DNA of 6,395 nucleotides, taken from assembly GCA_035258565.1 (NCBI GenBank), contig DATFXF010000403.1:1-6395 (forward strand), in the 5' to 3' direction. The stretch is from DATFXF01 sp035258565 (GTDB lineage Bacteria; Acidobacteriota; Terriglobia; Acidiferrales; UBA7541). A model generated the notes under the pieces. That model searched no databases and had not been told where the DNA came from. It saw only the letters and a list, made by a program, of their open reading frames with translations. This document shows positions 1 through 5,498 of the stretch, piece after piece; position 1 is the stretch's first letter, and each line of letters opens with the position of its first letter. Position numbers and translations under genes: made by a program.

Positions 1-1
1 G

Positions 2-196
2 GAACAGTCGATCCCACTGACCCAAGCTTGGTCGAGGGTTCTTGCGCTTGAGCACGCCTACTTGGTGGCGCAACGCGACAAGCTCAAACCCGAGATCATG
101 GTGAGACCGGAGGAAGGCAGTGAACCAACCGAAGAAACTCACAAGGAACCGGAGCATGGAAGCAGTTTACACGACTCGGTGGCGATGATTGGCTAA
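2..196 (+). CDS. C-terminal tail of an unrecognised protein (5' end outside window)
   Basis: An open frame enters at the left edge and runs 64 codons to a TAA at 194-196. The first part (PLTQAWSRVLALEHAYLVAQ) reads like an amphipathic helix. The last ~30 residues are polar and acidic (PEEGSEPTEETHKEPEHG), typical of a disordered tail. I recognise no family and no catalytic motif. The frame has no start codon near the edge that would suggest a small complete gene, so it is probably the end of a longer protein to the left. It converges on the DUF4062 fragment, with only 40 bp between the two stop codons and no clear terminator hairpin in that gap. Coding status rests on the open frame, the helical pattern and the sensible C-terminus only. 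Confidence 0.45.
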   Translation, partial: EQSIPLTQAWSRVLALEHAYLVAQRDKLKPEIMVRPEEGSEPTEETHKEPEHGSSLHDSVAMIG

Positions 197-236
197 GAGG
201 CGGGGGCGTGGATAAGTCGCTGATTCTGGGGGCGAA

Positions 237-470
237 TCAGATTTTGGCGACAGAGACCTCCGGGATCAGGGAGCCCGCCTTGAACCCGATGATTAGGACC
301 ACGGCATCGGATAACTGCAATTCACGAAGTGCGACCTCAAGTGGCTTCGAAGACTCCGAGACAAATAGCTCCATTCCCCAAGGCACCAGCTCAGCCCTAC
401 GCAACACATCAATAGCGGCCTCTCGTTCGTGCCGCAGGTCCTTGAATGTCGAGCTGATAAAAATTCTCAT
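237..470 (-). pseudogene. Truncated DUF4062 domain protein (N-terminal 77 residues)
   Basis: The frame starts at an ATG (468-470) and begins MRIFISSTFKDLRHEREAAI, which matches the DUF4062 signature (F-I-S-S-T-x-x-D-L-x-x-E-R). It continues with WGMELF (31-36), PLEVALRELQLSDAVVLIIG (43-62) and GSLIPE (66-71), all in the order expected for the family. The match ends at Glu71: intact members continue into a Tyr/Thr-Glu-rich helix and usually into a large NTPase, TPR or WD-repeat region. Here six unrelated residues lead to a TGA. Neither other minus-strand frame downstream resumes the family pattern, so this looks like a cut-off 5' gene fragment rather than a frameshift. DUF4062 proteins are commonly STAND/NACHT-type and some sit in defence islands; that role is family knowledge, not shown here. 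No strong ribosome binding site is visible upstream of the ATG. The local sequence is AT-richer than the rest of the window (27/60 G+C at 421-480), consistent with acquired DNA. Confidence 0.72.
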
Positions 471-1700
471 ACGCTTGTATCGCCGCTTATTGCTACGGAC
501 TCTTTAGTTCTGTTAGTTAGTCATCCACAGCCGCGCCCCACGCGTCCATCTTCCGAGTCACAGGACGGTCAGATGCACAGTTTTGTTCTCTGTTAGGTTG
601 CCTTGCATTTCCTTTCCGCGCCATCTGGTTTCGGCCCAACACCACACAATCCCTAGGGGTTTTGCCAATCTGCTCACCAGCTCAGGTCTGCTTCCGGGCC
701 GATTCTCACTGCGTTGGGTAAAGCCTCCTTTTTCTGCCGCGCATTTTCCTGGGCACTGCTTCGGGCGATTCCTGCGCCCGGCAGCTTCGCGACTTTGGGG
801 GCAGCACAGCAGGACGAGCGGCGGCTGAAAGCAATCGATTCTCGTTGGGTGAGCACGTCCGTGGAGCTCGTAGATTGTGATGCGCGGATCCTCTATGAAA
901 TCGGACCGCGGAACCACATTCCGGAGAAAAGTCGGCCTGATTGAATCTGATGACAAAGAGAAGCCGATTCTCTGCAGTCCGGTTCCCCGCAAGCAACGCG
1001 GATTTCGGCGTGGATTCGCGCATTCTCACGCTCGATGCGTCGGAGAAACCCAGTGAGCAGACTGGATGGCGGAGGGTGTAGTCATGAGCGAAAATTCCCT
1101 GTTTTTTCCTGTTAACGTGTTGCCGGCTTTGGGAGACCCGGGGCCGGCGCAAGCCCTACTTCAAGGCCGACTTCCGGACAATTCGGTAGTTTCCGACATG
1201 TTTGGATCAGGGAATTAACAGGCGCAAAACAGCGATTGCAGCCTTCTGAACAGGGGTATCCGCAGGCGGTGCCGGGAACCCGTTTCGTCGGATCCGCGGC
1301 GGCCGCGTGCTGCTCACCAGAGGTAATGAGAAATGAGCAGAAAGCACCGCTATGCCTTTCACTTCGAGGTGACGAATCTCCCGACCACGCTGACACTGCG
1401 CGGAAGCCTCCGCACTCGGCTGGCACAGTCATATTCCCCTCGCCCACCAGCACGGTGCAGTCGCCGACCTTCACCTTGACCGTCCGGCCGTGACGCTTCT
1501 GCCGCCTTCTACTTGGCACAACCGGGCGCGCTGCACGGCGGCGATCTCTGTCCGCCGCCTTCTGCCCTGCTCTCTGGCTCTACGCGTGTACAGTCACTCA
1601 ATCCAGGAGTTCACCCAGTGTGGTGCAATCCCCGGGTCACGACAGCTATGACCTGAAACCTGGCGGTTGAACCTTAAATTTTTGCGTTAGCAGATCGCTG
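471..1700. other. Gene-free interval, probably degenerate remnant DNA
   Basis: About 1.2 kb without a gene I can support. Open frames of 60-148 codons occur on both strands. They overlap one another, are rich in Arg, Ser, Pro and Cys, lack domain motifs, and mostly start without a ribosome binding site. That is the pattern of GC-rich non-coding sequence. I saw no tRNA cloverleaf, no rRNA, no CRISPR repeats and no transposase. The stretch contains the inverted TTCCCTG/CCTGTTAA words annotated separately, and loosely repeated GATTCTC words (near 701, 836 and 965). It resembles non-coding remnants seen beside integrases in soil bacterial genomes, but that is recollection and inference. The left ~90 bp would hold the 5' region of the DUF4062 fragment; no clear -35/-10 pair is seen there. 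Confidence 0.6.
1093..1222. repeat. Inverted short words AATTCCCTG / CAGGGAATT and CCTGTTAA / TTAACAGG
   Basis: On the left, AATTCCCTG (1093-1101) is followed by six T and then CCTGTTAA (1108-1115). On the right, CAGGGAATT (1208-1216) overlaps TTAACAGG (1215-1222). Each right-hand word is the exact reverse complement of a left-hand word, 8-9 bp long. The word order differs, so the two arms cannot pair both words in one simple hairpin. The ~90-bp interior is GC-rich and has no gene. The arrangement could be a decayed recombination-site or inverted-repeat element. It could also be chance at this length, although two matched pairs in 130 bp is more than I would expect. Confidence 0.45.
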
Positions 1701-3179
1701 TCATAATGGGCCTCTTGGCGTGGCCCTACTCCTTACGAGGCCGATAAGTATCCCGCCCAGTGCTGCCATGTTCAGCCATGCGAACCAATCTCCCCAGCGG
1801 GAGTAAAGCGTTTCGTCATGCCGAACAGGTGCGGTTGTCAGCAGCGTTCCGACGGCAACATAGGCTGCATCCTGCTGCGCAAGAATCCGCCCGCGATCGT
1901 CACTCACGGTAAGCAAGCCCTGTTTAGCCGTGCGCACCACAGTGAAGCCGTTCTCTACGCCGCGCATCACGGCCATCCGACCGTGCAGCCAGCGATCCAG
2001 AGTAAAGTCCCAAGCTGGCACCAGCAGCAACCCCACGCTTTTCCGCCCGTACTCACGACTCAGGTCCGGAAAATCCATATCCTTGCAAATCTGCATTCCC
2101 CAGGGGCCAAAGCGCTCGTTAACGACTGTAATAGTTGTGCCGGGCTGATCCACATCCTCGAACCCAGGGACCATGTGATGTTTGTCATACACGGCTATAG
2201 GTCGTCCGTGATCGGGAAAATACAGTCGCGCCTCGTTCCATCGCTTCGCGATTGTTCCGCGATCCAAACCGACGAGAATCGACACCCCTAAACGGGCTGA
2301 GGTCGAACCGTAGAGCGCATCCACCTGCTCAGTACCACGATCGGAAACGAGAGCAATCTTCTCCGGTAGCACGATGAGTTGTGCGCCGTCATGAGCAAGC
2401 GCTTCGCTCTTCCCGGAGTATTCGCGCAGCAATTCCAGTGCGCTTGGATCGTCGCGCGGAAACGTTGTGTTGGTACCGGTCGCCGTTAGCCCGACCTTTA
2501 TCGAGCCTTCCGCCGCGGGCATCTCGATGAGGCGCCACGCGCCGTAGCCGAACACCAGAGCAAAGAAAGCCGCCACAGCAGCGGCGAGGCGCGCCGGAAA
2601 AGAAATGTTTCGCGGTCGAGCCAGCAGAGCGGCGACGGTTGCAGGAAACAGGAAGAGACAGAAGGTAATGCCCCAGATGCCGACAACGGACGTGAGTTGC
2701 AGGATTGGCAGAAAATCCATCTGGGTGTAACCAAGATTAGGAAATGTGCCGTGTCGCGAGAATATGTTGTTCACGTATTCCAGCGTGACCCAGAAAGTGG
2801 GGAACGCGAGTGATGCCTTCCACAGAGCGCCCCGGGACATCAGGCTGCGAAACATCAGAATGCCAACGCCGAACAGGCAGGCGGGAATCAAGGAAAAGAC
2901 AAGAACGAGCAGCAGCGGCATGCCGAGTGCCCCCAGAAAATAGTGCCACATGTTCAGCGTGCCCAAGCACCAAGAAACTCCAGCGACGACGAAGGTGGCG
3001 CGACGGCTCACGTATCGACTGATGGCCAGCACCGGAAGAGGAGCAAACCAGGTGAGCCACCAAACAGGGTGTAGGCCACTGCCCCCAAACAAGAGGGCGG
3101 AGGCAGTTACAACGGCGGCGGCGCACAACAGGGCCGATGGGGCACTTGATGCCCTCACTGCTGTCTGGGTTGATGCCAC
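1701..3179 (-). CDS. Apolipoprotein N-acyltransferase (Lnt)-like membrane protein with a nitrilase domain
   Basis: This is a complete protein of 492 residues, close to the ~510 typical of Lnt. The start is GTG (3177-3179), preceded by GAGGT (3187-3191 on the minus strand) at a 7-nt spacing. The N-terminal half has six or seven hydrophobic segments (roughly 18-35, 38-53, 62-80, 86-110, 120-137, 158-187 and 196-214), and a last one lies at 466-482. The carbon-nitrogen hydrolase domain spans about 226-450. Its triad is Glu273 (IVLPEK), Lys333 (VYDKHH) and Cys365 (MQICKD), and Glu341 sits where Lnt has its second essential Glu. The block WLHGRMAVMRGVENG (397-411) matches the family's conserved 'MA..RAIE.G' region. 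Lnt transfers a third acyl chain from phospholipid to the N-terminal Cys of lipoproteins in the inner membrane. The oddity is that Cys is followed by Lys-Asp rather than the Tyr-Glu usual in Lnt, so this may be a divergent Lnt or a related membrane amidase/acyltransferase; for that reason no symbol is given. It appears monocistronic: the gene upstream is a fragment and no gene follows. Confidence 0.88.
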   Translation of the reverse strand: MASTQTAVRASSAPSALLCAAAVVTASALLFGGSGLHPVWWLTWFAPLPVLAISRYVSRRATFVVAGVSWCLGTLNMWHYFLGALGMPLLLVLVFSLIPACLFGVGILMFRSLMSRGALWKASLAFPTFWVTLEYVNNIFSRHGTFPNLGYTQMDFLPILQLTSVVGIWGITFCLFLFPATVAALLARPRNISFPARLAAAVAAFFALVFGYGAWRLIEMPAAEGSIKVGLTATGTNTTFPRDDPSALELLREYSGKSEALAHDGAQLIVLPEKIALVSDRGTEQVDALYGSTSARLGVSILVGLDRGTIAKRWNEARLYFPDHGRPIAVYDKHHMVPGFEDVDQPGTTITVVNERFGPWGMQICKDMDFPDLSREYGRKSVGLLLVPAWDFTLDRWLHGRMAVMRGVENGFTVVRTAKQGLLTVSDDRGRILAQQDAAYVAVGTLLTTAPVRHDETLYSRWGDWFAWLNMAALGGILIGLVRSRATPRGPL

Positions 3180-3192
3180 TGAGGTGACCTCA
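3180..3192 (-). promoter_or_regulatory. 6+1+6 perfect palindrome covering the ribosome binding site of the Lnt-like gene
   Basis: TGAGGT (3180-3185), one G, then ACCTCA (3187-3192) form a perfect inverted repeat that abuts the GTG start. On the minus strand its left half contains the GAGGT Shine-Dalgarno, which supports the chosen start. In RNA the two halves could pair, though a loop of one base is too tight, so realistically 5 bp would form with a 3-nt loop. This could hide the ribosome binding site. On DNA it could be an operator half-site pair. Either role is inference. Confidence 0.5.
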
Positions 3193-3227
3193 TGTCAGGT
3201 TAAGATGAGGCCGGCTTTCTGGAGTCG

Positions 3228-3293
3228 GAGATCAATATGTTCCGCTACGCGAGTCCAAAAAGCGAGAGGCGTAGCGTTCAACGCTAAAATCTC
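3228..3293 (-). promoter_or_regulatory. Nested inverted repeat in the leader of the Lnt-like gene
   Basis: An outer GAGAT (3228-3232)/ATCTC (3289-3293) pair encloses an inner 8-bp pair, CGCTACGC (3243-3250)/GCGTAGCG (3269-3276), with an 18-nt loop. Both pairs are perfect complements in the right order for one stem. If transcription starts near the TATAAT at 3343-3348, this 66-nt structure lies in the 5' leader of the Lnt-like gene. No known riboswitch consensus was recognised. A 41-codon frame (3195-3320) also crosses it, so part of the pattern could be coding. Confidence 0.4.
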
Positions 3294-3319
3294 GATGGCG
3301 GGCGCCGGATACGAGCTCA

Positions 3320-3341
3320 CGCCCCCTGACCCCAGGGGGCG
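3320..3341. terminator. Perfect 9-bp GC hairpin after the thioredoxin-reductase fragment
   Basis: CGCCCCCTG (3320-3328) and CAGGGGGCG (3333-3341) form a perfect 9-bp stem with the 4-nt loop ACCC. It lies 23 bp past the stop of the minus-strand flavoprotein fragment, where a terminator would be expected. No T-tract follows on the minus strand and only ATTATA follows on the plus strand, so it is not a canonical intrinsic terminator. It could be a Rho-assisted 3' end or, because it overlaps the likely start point of the TATAAT promoter, a 5' transcript structure. Confidence 0.45.
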
Positions 3342-3342
3342 G

Positions 3343-3368
3343 ATTATACCCTTCTCGTCGCGGGTCAA
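3343..3368 (-). promoter_or_regulatory. Candidate sigma-70 promoter for the Lnt-like gene
   Basis: On the minus strand TTGACC (3363-3368) matches five of six bases of the -35 consensus, and TATAAT (3343-3348) is a perfect -10. The spacer is only 14 nt, shorter than the usual 16-18, which lowers confidence; a shifted -35 with a 16-nt spacer would match poorly. The -35 overlaps the stop codon of the flavoprotein fragment (3365-3367). The predicted start, near 3336, would give a leader of about 155 nt before the GTG. Confidence 0.4.
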
Positions 3369-3604
3369 GCATTCTGGCTCAGATATTCGTGGACGAGCTG
3401 AACAACGGCCGCGCCTTCGCCCACGGCAGACGCCACACGCTTGACGGAGCGGCAGCGCGCGTCGCCCACGGCAAACACTCCGGGAAGGCTGGTCTCCAAG
3501 TGCAAGGGCTGGCGCTTGATGGGCCAGCTCTTGGGCGGACGCCCCGAGGAAAGCAGGTCGCGCCCCGTCAGGATGTATCCGTCCTCCTTGCACAGGATGG
3601 CCAG
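3365..3604 (-). pseudogene. C-terminal fragment of a thioredoxin-reductase-like FAD/NAD(P) oxidoreductase
   Basis: Seventy-nine residues in frame to a TGA (3365-3367) match the end of the large thioredoxin-reductase-like flavoproteins, a class often preceded by a cyclic-nucleotide-binding or response-regulator domain. Recognisable blocks are DGYILTGRDLL (8-18 of the fragment), LETSLPGVFAVGD (36-48, the FAD-contacting T-S-x-P-G-x-F-A-x-G-D motif) and SVKRVASAVGEGA (53-65), followed by a final helix VVQLVHEYL. An intact protein would have roughly 300-550 residues, so both nucleotide-binding folds and the redox Cys pair, if present, are gone. The frame stays open to 3871, but upstream of about 3604 it is the antisense of the RND exporter gene and loses all family resemblance. 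The break therefore falls at about 3600-3613. The remnant cannot be functional alone. Confidence 0.85.
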
Positions 3605-3613
3605 ACCAGCCAA

Positions 3614-4192
3614 ATGAGCACGAGATCGCATTTCATTCTCAGCAGTCTGAAGAAAGCGAGTCCTGGGACGCACTGGTTGATGCTTGCCCTGACCGGCATT
3701 TTGTTCGGCCTCGTGGCCGCACTGGTGGATCTGAAACCGCGAGTAGACGAGAATTTTTTCTTTTCCTCCGACGACCCGCAATTTCAGGAGTCGAAAAAGA
3801 TCGGGGAACGTCTTCCTGCGAACAGCCAACTGATCCTGAGCGTGTCCTCCTCTGACATTTCCTCGGAACATTACCTCGAACGGCTGCAGCGGATGACGGA
3901 GCAGATTAAATCGATCCAGTCCGTATCAGGTGTGCAGAGTCTCGCTGTCGGGCCGAAGAATTTTGCCGATGCAGAGGCCAGCCCGCTTTGGAGACGCCTT
4001 CTCATCGCCGACAACCAGCGCTCCAGCAACGTCGTGGTCTTGATCCAAAGCAAGGAAACCGAAGGACTCATTCACCATGTGGAGAAGATCATCCACGAGT
4101 TTGACGAGAAGGATTTTCGAATCCGGATCGCGGTACGTTATGGTTATGCCGCGCTAGAGATTTCTCTCGCTGCCAATATGGTGTTGGCATGA
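3614..4192 (+). pseudogene. N-terminal fragment of an RND/MMPL-family exporter
   Basis: From ATG at 3614 the frame encodes MSTRSHF, then a transmembrane helix (about 21-39), then VDENFFFSSDDPQFQESKKI (44-63), which is a hallmark of RND-superfamily/MMPL exporters. The start of the first periplasmic domain follows: SVSGVQSLAVGPKNF (103-117), SPLWRRLLIADNQRSSNVVV (123-142) and FDEKDFRIRIA (163-173). Intact members have 750-900 residues and 10-12 membrane helices. Similarity stops at residue 173 (position 4132), where 'GVPYVVEM'-like sequence would be expected. The last 19 codons run antisense over the 3' end of the deacetylase gene to a TGA at 4190-4192. The start lies within about 15 bp of the flavoprotein breakpoint and no ribosome binding site is visible, so it has probably lost its own promoter. 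An in-frame extension upstream to 3389 is antisense to the flavoprotein and is rejected. G+C is about 50% in 3721-3780. Confidence 0.85.
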
Positions 4193-5109
4193 ATGGTGAC
4201 GGTATCGCGCACCTCCGAAGCGTAGCCGCCAGCCGGCAGAGCCAGCACCGGAATTCCCCGCGCTCTGGCCGTGCCGAAGACGAGTTCATCTCGGCGCCTT
4301 AGCCCTTCGACGCTCATACCCAATCCGCCGAGTAGATCCCGCCCGTACGGGTCCGACCCAGCCAAATAGCAGATCAGATCGGGCTGGAAGCGTTGCAAAC
4401 CCAAGCTGAGAGCCTTCTCGAGCCAGGCCAGGTATTCCTCATCGCCCGTGCCATCCGGGAGACCCACGTCAATCGAGGACGGGGGCTTCCACGCCGGGTA
4501 GTTGTTCTCCTGGTGAAGCGAGATTGTGAAGACGTCCCGCACAGGCGACTCGCGCAGGTATGGCGGAGCGGGTTGGGGCGACACCGCCGCATTCGGGACG
4601 CCGAAGATTGCGGCCGTGCCGTTGCCGTGGTGCACGTCGCAGTCCACCGTCATGGCCGTCTGGATCTTAGCGTCCTTCTGCATCCTCCGGATGGCCACGG
4701 CGACATCGTTGATCAAGTTGAACCCCTCGCCGTGGTCTGGGAAGGCATGATGAAAGCCGCCGCTCATGTTAAAAGCGACCCCATCTTCTAGCGCGTGCTG
4801 CGCTGCCAGAATCGTGCCGCCCGCGCAGAGCCAATACGCCTGAACCAGTTCCCGGGAGTACGGAACCTCGAGCTGCCACTGTTCGGCTACGGACAAAGTG
4901 CCGGCGCGGAGCTTCTCCACGTACTCCGGCGTATGCACAAGCAGGACATCCTCATCGCTTGCTGGAGGTGGCTCGAGGAAATCCTCGGGGCCTGCAATGC
5001 CTTTGTTGAGAAGCTGCTCGCAGAGCAGCCTGTATTTCGAAACCGCGAACACACTTTGTCCGATAGGCAGGTAGAAGGTAGGTGCGCAGACCAGCTTGAA
5101 CGGCAACAT
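4144..5109 (-). CDS. Histone-deacetylase-like amidohydrolase (AcuC / acetylpolyamine amidohydrolase superfamily)
   Basis: This 321-residue protein is a usual length for bacterial members (about 300-375). The ATG at 5107-5109 is preceded by GGGAAGG at 8 nt, so the long open extension to 5724 is not used. Family blocks appear in order: the His pair in GGFHHAFPDHGEGFN (His120, His121), DCDVHHGNGT with Asp156, Asp158 and His160, GSDPYGRD with Asp253, and PAGGYA with Tyr296. Asp158, His160 and Asp253 are the expected zinc ligands; His120/121 and Tyr296 are the expected general acid/base and transition-state residues, so it should be active. Family enzymes hydrolyse acetyl-lysine or acetylated small amines in the cytoplasm; the substrate here is unknown. 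QENNYPAWKPPSSIDVGLPD (200-219) is typical of bacterial class II-like members. About 15-20 residues rich in Pro (171-190) precede it and look longer than in many relatives. The C-terminus VRDTVTIHANTILAARE is family-like, so the 3' end is intact although it touches a breakpoint. Confidence 0.92.
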   Translation of the reverse strand: MLPFKLVCAPTFYLPIGQSVFAVSKYRLLCEQLLNKGIAGPEDFLEPPPASDEDVLLVHTPEYVEKLRAGTLSVAEQWQLEVPYSRELVQAYWLCAGGTILAAQHALEDGVAFNMSGGFHHAFPDHGEGFNLINDVAVAIRRMQKDAKIQTAMTVDCDVHHGNGTAAIFGVPNAAVSPQPAPPYLRESPVRDVFTISLHQENNYPAWKPPSSIDVGLPDGTGDEEYLAWLEKALSLGLQRFQPDLICYLAGSDPYGRDLLGGLGMSVEGLRRRDELVFGTARARGIPVLALPAGGYASEVRDTVTIHANTILAAREISSAA

Positions 5110-5117
5110 CGAAATTG

Positions 5118-5124
5118 CCTTCCC
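5118..5124 (-). promoter_or_regulatory. Ribosome binding site of the deacetylase gene
   Basis: GGGAAGG on the minus strand ends 8 nt before the ATG at 5107-5109. This fixes the start of the deacetylase against a frame that otherwise stays open for another 205 codons. Confidence 0.7.
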
Positions 5125-5156
5125 TTGTCCCGCGGGATCGTCCTCCGAATCAAGTC

Positions 5157-5358
5157 TCAGATCGCCCCGCCCCGACCAGTGCCTTCCAACTTGTTGCCCC
5201 ACAGCATCAGTCCAAAGCCAAGAGCCCCAAAAACGGGGGCCGCATGCCAGACAGGGGCAACGGGACAGGAATTCGTTGCGCACAGCGAGGTGCAGCGCGA
5301 GACTCGCCACGACGAGCGCAAGTGCAATCTGCGGGGGTTTAGCCTTTATCAGCTCCAC
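5157..5358 (-). pseudogene. Frameshifted N-terminal remnant, possibly isoprenylcysteine-methyltransferase-like membrane protein
   Basis: A GTG at 5356-5358 opens VELIKAKPPQIALALVVASL followed by ALHLAV, a charged start plus a Pro-Pro and a hydrophobic helix. At about 5280 the sensible reading shifts frame. In the next frame it continues ATNSCPVAPVW and then VFGALGFGLMLWGNKLEG, a second hydrophobic helix, to a TGA at 5157-5159. A Lys-x-Pro-Pro start with two such helices resembles the N-terminus of isoprenylcysteine carboxylmethyltransferase (ICMT/PEMT-type) proteins of about 150-220 residues. The C-terminal methyltransferase part with its SAM-binding Glu/His residues is absent. The remnant would need about one extra or two missing bases to be continuous. 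It lies between the M20 peptidase and the deacetylase on the same strand. The family call is tentative; membrane character plus frameshift is what can be seen directly. An alternative is a sequencing or assembly error in a truncated gene. Confidence 0.42.
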
Positions 5359-5483
5359 TTCTCGCTGCTTCGTCTGACTGCAAGGGCCATGGAACGCCCT
5401 CTGATTGCATCCACACAAAGCAAATCGATTCCGAGAAGGCCGTGCCCATGCAAGAGAACTCCCCGCGAGCCCTGCGCCTCGCA

Positions 5484-5498
5484 AGCGGGTCTCCCGCT
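5484..5498 (-). terminator. Short hairpin at the stop codon of the M20 peptidase
   Basis: AGCGGG (5484-5489), TCT, then CCCGCT (5493-5498) form a 6-bp perfect stem with a 3-nt loop. It starts at the last base of the peptidase stop codon (5498-5500). No T-run follows on the minus strand, so it is at best a weak or factor-dependent transcript end. The following 125 bp (5359-5483) hold nothing else I recognise. Confidence 0.28.

Noticed and set aside
714..944. A 76-codon plus-strand frame starting at TTG
   Set aside because: It has no ribosome binding site, no family motif beyond a vague resemblance in AQQDERRLKAIDSRWV, and it overlaps longer junk frames on the other strand.
558..1519. Overlapping minus-strand frames at 558-992, 706-1152 and 1112-1519
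   Set aside because: They overlap in different frames, are Arg/Pro/Ser/Cys-rich, and show no domain motifs. This is typical of GC-rich non-coding DNA.
1635..1653. GGTCA...TGACC inverted repeat downstream of the Lnt-like gene as a terminator
   Set aside because: It has only 5 bp of stem with a 9-nt loop, no T-run, and lies about 50 bp beyond the stop.
471..1700. tRNA, CRISPR array or attachment site in the gene-free interval
   Set aside because: I found no cloverleaf with a TTC-type arm, no regularly spaced repeats, and no matching direct repeats of attachment-site length.
3195..3320. A 41-codon minus-strand frame (GTG at 3318-3320) ending 15 bp before the Lnt-like start
   Set aside because: Its composition looks protein-like, but it has no recognised motif or clear ribosome binding site, and it overlaps the nested inverted repeat. 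A leader peptide is possible but unsupported.
3389..3613. An N-terminal extension of the RND fragment frame
   Set aside because: This part is antisense to the flavoprotein C-terminus, whose family motifs are unmistakable on the minus strand.
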